The position numbers and the translations under genes are program-made. Source: Streptomyces xanthochromogenes (GTDB taxonomy: Bacteria > Actinomycetota > Actinomycetes > Streptomycetales > Streptomycetaceae). From it: a stretch of 64,000 nt of DNA. Positions 60,187-64,000 of the stretch are shown in pieces (positions within the stretch are counted from its first letter, which is position 1; each line of letters starts with the position of its first letter). The notes under the pieces were generated by a model that saw only the letters and a program-made list of their open reading frames with translations, ran no database searches and was not told the origin of the DNA. The stretch covers positions 248,001 through 312,000 of the forward strand of contig NZ_BMUZ01000004.1 in assembly GCF_014650455.1 (NCBI RefSeq), in the 5' to 3' direction.

Positions 60187-60945
60187 GTGCGCGACAGCAT
60201 CCGCCCCGCCGACTCCGCGAAGCCCCAGAACGGACCCGCCCGGCAATCCGTCACCCTCTTCAGCGCCCTGGCCGTGCGCAAGGCCCTGGACGAGGTCGTG
60301 CTGCCCGACTTCACCCGGCGGACCGGGGTGGCCGTGAGCGCCGTGTTCGATCCCACGGTCCAGCTCGTGCGCCGGATCGACGCGGGTGACCCGTTCGACG
60401 TCCTGATCGGCGTCACCGACTCGTTCCACCCGCTCGTGGAACGCGGCTTGCTGGACCCCACTACACGAACCTCCTTGGCTCGTACGGGAGTTGGCCTGGC
60501 CGTCCCCTTCGGAGCGCCGCGCCCGGACATCAGCACGCGCGCCGCCCTCGTCGCGACGCTGCGGGCCGCCCGCAGCGTCGCCTACTCACGGACCGGCGCG
60601 AGCGGCCTGTACTTCGCCCAACTCCTGGACGACCTGGGCATCGCCGAGGAGATCAACGCCAGGGCGACCATCATCGAGAAGGGCTTCATCGCCGAGGCCG
60701 TGGTCGACGGGCGGGCCGACATAGCCGTCCAGCAGTTGAGTGAGCTGCTCTTCGTCCCCCGGGCGGACATCGCGGGACCACTTCCCGAAGAAGTGCAGCA
60801 CTACAGCCACTTCTCGGCGATCCTGAGCACCGGCTCCGCAGGCTCCACCGCGGCCCGCTCGCTGCTGGCCCACCTGCGCGGACCACTCGCCGCCGAGGCC
60901 TACGCGGACACCCTGCTCGAAGCGGTTGCCGAAGGCCGGGGCTGA
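60187..60945 (+). CDS. ModA-like substrate-binding domain protein without signal peptide
   Basis: A ~252-residue protein with the periplasmic-binding type II fold of the molybdate-binding group: VTLFSALAVRKALDEVVLPDF, RIDAGDPFDVLIGVTDSF, ISTRAALVATLRAARSVAYSRTGASGLYFAQLLDDLG and VVDGRADIAVQQLSELL. No signal peptide or lipobox is present, and no ABC permease or ATPase follows, so it is probably cytosolic. GTG 60187 is preferred (AAGGAA upstream at a longish distance); GTG 60112, 3 bp after the aldolase stop, is an alternative. It may be a cytosolic ligand sensor or chaperone for the operon's acid sugars. Confidence 0.75.
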   Translation: MRDSIRPADSAKPQNGPARQSVTLFSALAVRKALDEVVLPDFTRRTGVAVSAVFDPTVQLVRRIDAGDPFDVLIGVTDSFHPLVERGLLDPTTRTSLARTGVGLAVPFGAPRPDISTRAALVATLRAARSVAYSRTGASGLYFAQLLDDLGIAEEINARATIIEKGFIAEAVVDGRADIAVQQLSELLFVPRADIAGPLPEEVQHYSHFSAILSTGSAGSTAARSLLAHLRGPLAAEAYADTLLEAVAEGRG

Positions 60946-61012
60946 GCACCCGGGGGCCGGCGCTCCCCGCCCCCCCGATTCCCCGTTGCGCCGGGCCCGG
61001 CGTGTGGCGGTC

Positions 61013-61696
61013 TCAGTGCGTGCCGGGTTCCAGAATCCGGGCCTTCGCCTCGGCGAGGTGACGGCGCATCAGCTCTGCCGCGCCTTCCGCGTCCCGGCGC
61101 TCCAGGGCCTGATGGATCAGGCGGTGCTCCCCCGCCGCGTGCGCGGCGCCGGTCCGGCCGCGCTTGCTGAACATCCGGAAGCGCTGCACATGGCCGCCGA
61201 GCGCGAGCAGCGCCTGTTCGAGGAAGGGGTTACCGCTCTGGGCGGCGATCAGCCGGTGGAAGGCGTCGTCGGCCCGCCAGTAGTGCTGGAACCCCTCGGT
61301 GCGGGTGTCGGCACTCGACGCCGAGCCGTCCAGCTCGTCGACCGCGGCACCCAGCGTTTCGAGGAACTCGGGTGTGGCCCGAAGCCCGGCCTCCAGCGTC
61401 AGGGCGGGTTCGAGTACCGCCCGGGCCTCGAAGAGCTTGCCGATCTCGCGGTCGCTCAGCGCATCGGCGACCCGGTAGCCCTTGAGGGCCTCGCGCCGCA
61501 CCAGGCCGGTGTGCTCAAGGCGGGCCAGCGCCTCACGCAACGGGGTCTGGCTGACGTCGAGTTCACGCGAGAGCGCACCGATGTTCAGCGGCGAACCCGC
61601 GACCCTCTCACCGGCGATGAACTGATCGAGCAGCACCTTGTACATACGATCGGCAAGGGGCTCACGTACGGGACCGGACTTCGTCGACACCATCAT
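61013..61696 (-). CDS. GntR/FCD-family transcriptional regulator
   Basis: A 227-residue regulator. The N-terminal winged helix shows NIGALSRELDVSQTPLREALARLEHTGLV, and the FCD effector domain includes LFEARAVLEPALTLEAGLR, DDAFHRLIAAQSGNPFLEQALLAL and a late HRLIHQALERRDAEGAAELMRRHLAEA with the metal-binding His. FCD regulators commonly sense organic or sugar acids, fitting the operon. It lies tail-to-tail with the ModA-like gene, 67 bp apart (a weak hairpin pairs 60957-60963 with 60988-60994), and downstream of the lactate permease. Confidence 0.92.
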   Translation of the reverse strand: MMVSTKSGPVREPLADRMYKVLLDQFIAGERVAGSPLNIGALSRELDVSQTPLREALARLEHTGLVRREALKGYRVADALSDREIGKLFEARAVLEPALTLEAGLRATPEFLETLGAAVDELDGSASSADTRTEGFQHYWRADDAFHRLIAAQSGNPFLEQALLALGGHVQRFRMFSKRGRTGAAHAAGEHRLIHQALERRDAEGAAELMRRHLAEAKARILEPGTH

Positions 61697-61818
61697 CCTC
61701 GCGCGATTCGTACAGGATCAGTCTCAGTGATGTGCAAAAGACATGAATCATATACCCGAGATCCTTTCCGCATCGCGGCACGTCGACGGCCCGGACGGGG
61801 AGCTCCGTACGCGGGCGG

Positions 61819-63534
61819 TCACGGCACCATCCAGCCCAGTACGGATGTGGACTGGAGCCAGGCGAGGACGCACAGGACGGTGAGGACGGCCAGGCTCCAG
61901 CCGATCACCTTGCGCAGGACGTCCCCCTCACGGCCGGTCAGTCCCACGGCCCCGGCGGCGATGACGAGGTTCTGCATCGCGGCGGCCTTGCCCTGTACCC
62001 CGCCGGTGCTGTTGGTGGCCGCCGCGAGCAGCGGGGAGATGCCGACGTGCTGGGCCGCGGTCACCTGCATCGCCCCGAACAGGGCGTTGGAGGAGGTGTC
62101 GGAGCCGGTGAGGGCCACCCCGAACCAACCGAGCAGCCCGGACAGCAGGGCGAAGAGCCGGCCCGCACCGGCGAGCCATACGCCGAGCGACACGGCCATC
62201 CCGGCCAGGTTCATGACGTAGGAGAGAGCGAGGACGCAGCTGACGGTGAGGGCGGCCCAGCGGATCTGCCGCAGGGCTTCGCCGTAGCAGCGCAGCGCAC
62301 GCCGGGCGGGCACCCGCAGCACCCACGCGCTCACGACTCCCGTGAGGAGCAGCAGCGTTCCGGCCGCGCCGAGCCAGCCGAAGTCGAAGGTGGCGATGGC
62401 CACCGGTCGCCCGCTCGCGCTCACCACGTGCAGTCCGGGCCAGATGAAGGACACGTCCTGGGCGTCGACGAACCGTGCGACGGGGCCGTCGTAGGAGACG
62501 AGGGAGAAGAGGAGCGTGAGCAGCGCGTAGGGGAAGTAGGCGCGGAGCACTTCGCGGCGGTGATCGACGGGCGGAACCGGGGCGCTGGGCACGTCGGCGA
62601 CGGGCGGGGGCACCAGGGGCGCCGCGGCGGCGAGGGCGAAAGCCGGCTCCGGCTCCGGTTGCGCGGGGAGGCGGGGCGCGACGGGCGCGCGGCTCCCGGC
62701 GCCGGGACCGGGGTCCGGAGGGTGCGGCGGGCGGCGCACGCGCAGCACCAGGATGACCGCGCCGGCCGAGACGAGCGCGGCCACGAGGTCGGTGAGCTGG
62801 TAGGCCAGGTGGTTGGAGCACAGGTACTGCCCCGCGCCGAAGCCCGCTCCCGCGGCGAGGGCGATCGGCCACAGCTCGCGCAGTCCGCGGCGGCCGTCGA
62901 GGATGAAGAGGAGGACGAACGGCACCAGGGAGGCGATCACCGCGGACTGCCGTCCCACCATGGCGCCCAGTTCCGCGGCGGGGTACGAGGTCACCTTGGC
63001 GAGTGCCTGAATGGGGTTGCCCACCGAACCAAATGCGGCGGGCGCGGTGTTGGCGAAGGTGGCGATCGCCGCGGCCTTCAGCGGCGGCTGCCCGAGGCCC
63101 ACCAGAATGACCGAGGTGACGGCGATGGGAGTGCCGAATCCGGAGAGCGATTCGATCATCGCCCCGAAGCAGAAGGCGATGAGGACGGCCTGGATGCGAG
63201 GGTCGTCGGAGAGCCGGGCGAAGCTACGGCTGATGACGGCGTCGTGCCCGGAGGCGCGCTGGAGGCGGTTGATCCACACGGCGCCGAGCACGATCCACAC
63301 GATCGGGAAGAGGCCGAAGGCGGCACCCTCGGTCGCGCCGAGGGCCGCCTGTCCGGCCGGCATTCCGTAGACGGCGACGGCGGTCACGACAGCGGTGGTG
63401 AGCCCTGCGAGGGCCGCCCAGTACGCCTTGACGCGCAGGACGCCGAGCAGCACGAGCAGTACGAGGAGCGGGGTCGCGGCGAGGAGTGCGGTGAGGGCAG
63501 GGTGGTCCAAGGGGTCGGTGATCTGGCGATACAC
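61819..63534 (-). CDS. L-lactate permease (LctP family)
   Basis: A ~571-residue LctP-type permease with about 13 helices. Family signatures are MIESLSGFGTPIAVTSVILVGLG, FANTAPAAFGSVGNPIQALA and GVALTGSDTSSNALFGAMQVTAAQ with TNSTGGVQGKAAAMQNLVIAAGAVGL. A central cytosolic loop (~70 residues, Pro/Ala-rich) is longer than usual. The GTG at 63534 is preferred; the frame opens at 63666 but that part is not membrane-like. It may carry lactate, glycolate or another hydroxy acid feeding the same operon. An IclR-style palindrome sits 96 bp upstream. Confidence 0.9.
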   Translation of the reverse strand: MYRQITDPLDHPALTALLAATPLLVLLVLLGVLRVKAYWAALAGLTTAVVTAVAVYGMPAGQAALGATEGAAFGLFPIVWIVLGAVWINRLQRASGHDAVISRSFARLSDDPRIQAVLIAFCFGAMIESLSGFGTPIAVTSVILVGLGQPPLKAAAIATFANTAPAAFGSVGNPIQALAKVTSYPAAELGAMVGRQSAVIASLVPFVLLFILDGRRGLRELWPIALAAGAGFGAGQYLCSNHLAYQLTDLVAALVSAGAVILVLRVRRPPHPPDPGPGAGSRAPVAPRLPAQPEPEPAFALAAAAPLVPPPVADVPSAPVPPVDHRREVLRAYFPYALLTLLFSLVSYDGPVARFVDAQDVSFIWPGLHVVSASGRPVAIATFDFGWLGAAGTLLLLTGVVSAWVLRVPARRALRCYGEALRQIRWAALTVSCVLALSYVMNLAGMAVSLGVWLAGAGRLFALLSGLLGWFGVALTGSDTSSNALFGAMQVTAAQHVGISPLLAAATNSTGGVQGKAAAMQNLVIAAGAVGLTGREGDVLRKVIGWSLAVLTVLCVLAWLQSTSVLGWMVP

Positions 63535-63629
63535 GGAGTTCTCGCTTTCTGCGGCCGGGAAGGAGGTGGCGGCAAGAACGCTCGATCCGTCTGCGGAGGG
63601 ACACGCAGACACACAGACACGGTCATTGA

Positions 63630-63644
63630 TTCCGCATCGCGGAA
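63630..63644. promoter_or_regulatory. IclR-type operator candidate
   Basis: A perfect palindrome, TTCCGC-ATC-GCGGAA, lies upstream of the lactate permease and just downstream of an IclR-family gene. This pattern is typical of IclR-family binding sites, so the adjacent regulator may act here on the permease gene. Confidence 0.55.
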
Positions 63645-63704
63645 CAATGCTTCCGATTGGTGTCACAGCTTGAGAGCACTCCGGAACTTCGTCAAGGGGT
63701 CAGG

Positions 63705-64000
63705 TCAACAACTCCCCCCGAGCGGACTGGAGTTGGCGTTCCCCAGTGCATGGCCGAGGCGTTCCGCCGCCACCACCACCATGGCCGCGAACTGCGCACC
63801 GGAGGCATCGGTCATCCGGCTGGTCGGCACGTTCACGCTCAGGCTCGCCACCGGCAGGCCGTCGACACCGAGCACCGCCGCCGCGACGGCCGACACGTCC
63901 GCGCGCCACTCACCGCTGTTGATCGCGTAACCGCGGCGTCGCACCTCGGCGAGTTCGGCGCGCAGCCGGTCGGGATCGGTGATGGTCGTTGCCGTGAACT
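63705..64000 (-). CDS. IclR-family transcriptional regulator (5' end outside window)
   Basis: The last ~97 residues of an IclR-type regulator. The effector-binding fold is visible in LRAELAEVRRRGYAINSGEWRADVSAVAAAVLGVDGLPVASLSVNVPTSRMT, followed by a C-terminal helix (FAAMVVVAAERLGHALG). The N-terminal HTH is beyond the right edge. It is transcribed towards the lactate permease, with a palindrome of IclR-site type in the 170-bp gap between them. Confidence 0.88.
   Translation of the reverse strand, partial: FTATTITDPDRLRAELAEVRRRGYAINSGEWRADVSAVAAAVLGVDGLPVASLSVNVPTSRMTDASGAQFAAMVVVAAERLGHALGNANSSPLGGSC

Noticed and set aside
1..64000. tRNA, rRNA or riboswitch genes
   Set aside because: No cloverleaf, rRNA core sequence or recognised riboswitch motif was seen while reading the intergenic regions; an Rfam/tRNA search would be decisive but could not be run.

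Overview
The window is very GC-rich. Its codons almost all end in G or C, purine-rich ribosome binding sites are common, and GTG starts and ATGA/GTGA gene overlaps are frequent. Together with a chaplin gene, a SigB/SigF-type sigma factor, an XRE/MmyB-like regulator paired with a reductase, and a large nSTAND-WD40 protein, this points to a Streptomyces chromosome or a close relative. No rRNA, tRNA, CRISPR array, integrase or replication origin was seen. The only mobile-element trace is a degraded IS5-type transposase near 41.7-42.0 kb. Long antisense reading frames are GC-codon shadows and are left out.

Layout. 0-2.7 kb: a BlaI-type repressor (cut by the window edge) diverges from a GT28-like glycosyltransferase/polysaccharide deacetylase pair, with two matching palindromes between them. 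3.4-7.9 kb: a stress sigma factor, a secreted Ig-like protein, DUF5701, a Cyc-REC-like protein and a nuclease/phosphatase. 8-15 kb: a signalling block with an HTH-receiver fusion, CHASE3 histidine kinase, receiver-SpoIIE phosphatase, RsbW-like ATPase and a membrane-anchored binding protein. 16-20 kb: a TerD-like protein and a FUSC exporter-like protein. 19.8-23.1 kb: a compact class II lanthipeptide locus made of a 66-residue precursor and LanM. 23-31.5 kb: a PAP2 phosphatase, two paralogous coiled proteins, a molybdopterin oxidoreductase pair, an aldo/keto reductase and a semialdehyde dehydrogenase. 31.6-40.7 kb: a chaplin, a stand-alone LigD-type phosphoesterase, a NarL-type two-component pair, two PRC-barrel proteins with a tiny membrane peptide, a membrane-tethered Mrr-like nuclease, an MFS transporter and a Rieske protein. 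40.7-47 kb: a worn accessory patch with a gene broken by a stop codon, an IS remnant, a large DUF4157 protein with an HExxH motif, DinB, and a frameshifted glycosyltransferase. 47.4-53.7 kb: an HTH-nSTAND-WD40 giant, a secreted ricin-fold lectin, and a reductase/XRE regulator pair. 54-64 kb: a catabolic cluster for four-carbon acid sugars (threonate/erythronate type).

How genes work together. The catabolic cluster should import an acid sugar (GntP permease), oxidise it (2-hydroxyacid dehydrogenase), isomerise it (OtnI-like), phosphorylate it (DUF1537 kinase) and decarboxylate it (class II aldolase family) to a triose phosphate, under a GntR/FCD and perhaps an IclR regulator. The CHASE3 kinase, receiver proteins, SpoIIE phosphatase and RsbW-like ATPase look like a phosphorelay feeding a partner switch, possibly acting on the nearby sigma factor. 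LanM and its upstream precursor form a self-contained but transporter-less lanthipeptide locus, the best candidate for an undescribed product here. Functions are family-based readings of translated sequence; no database search was run.
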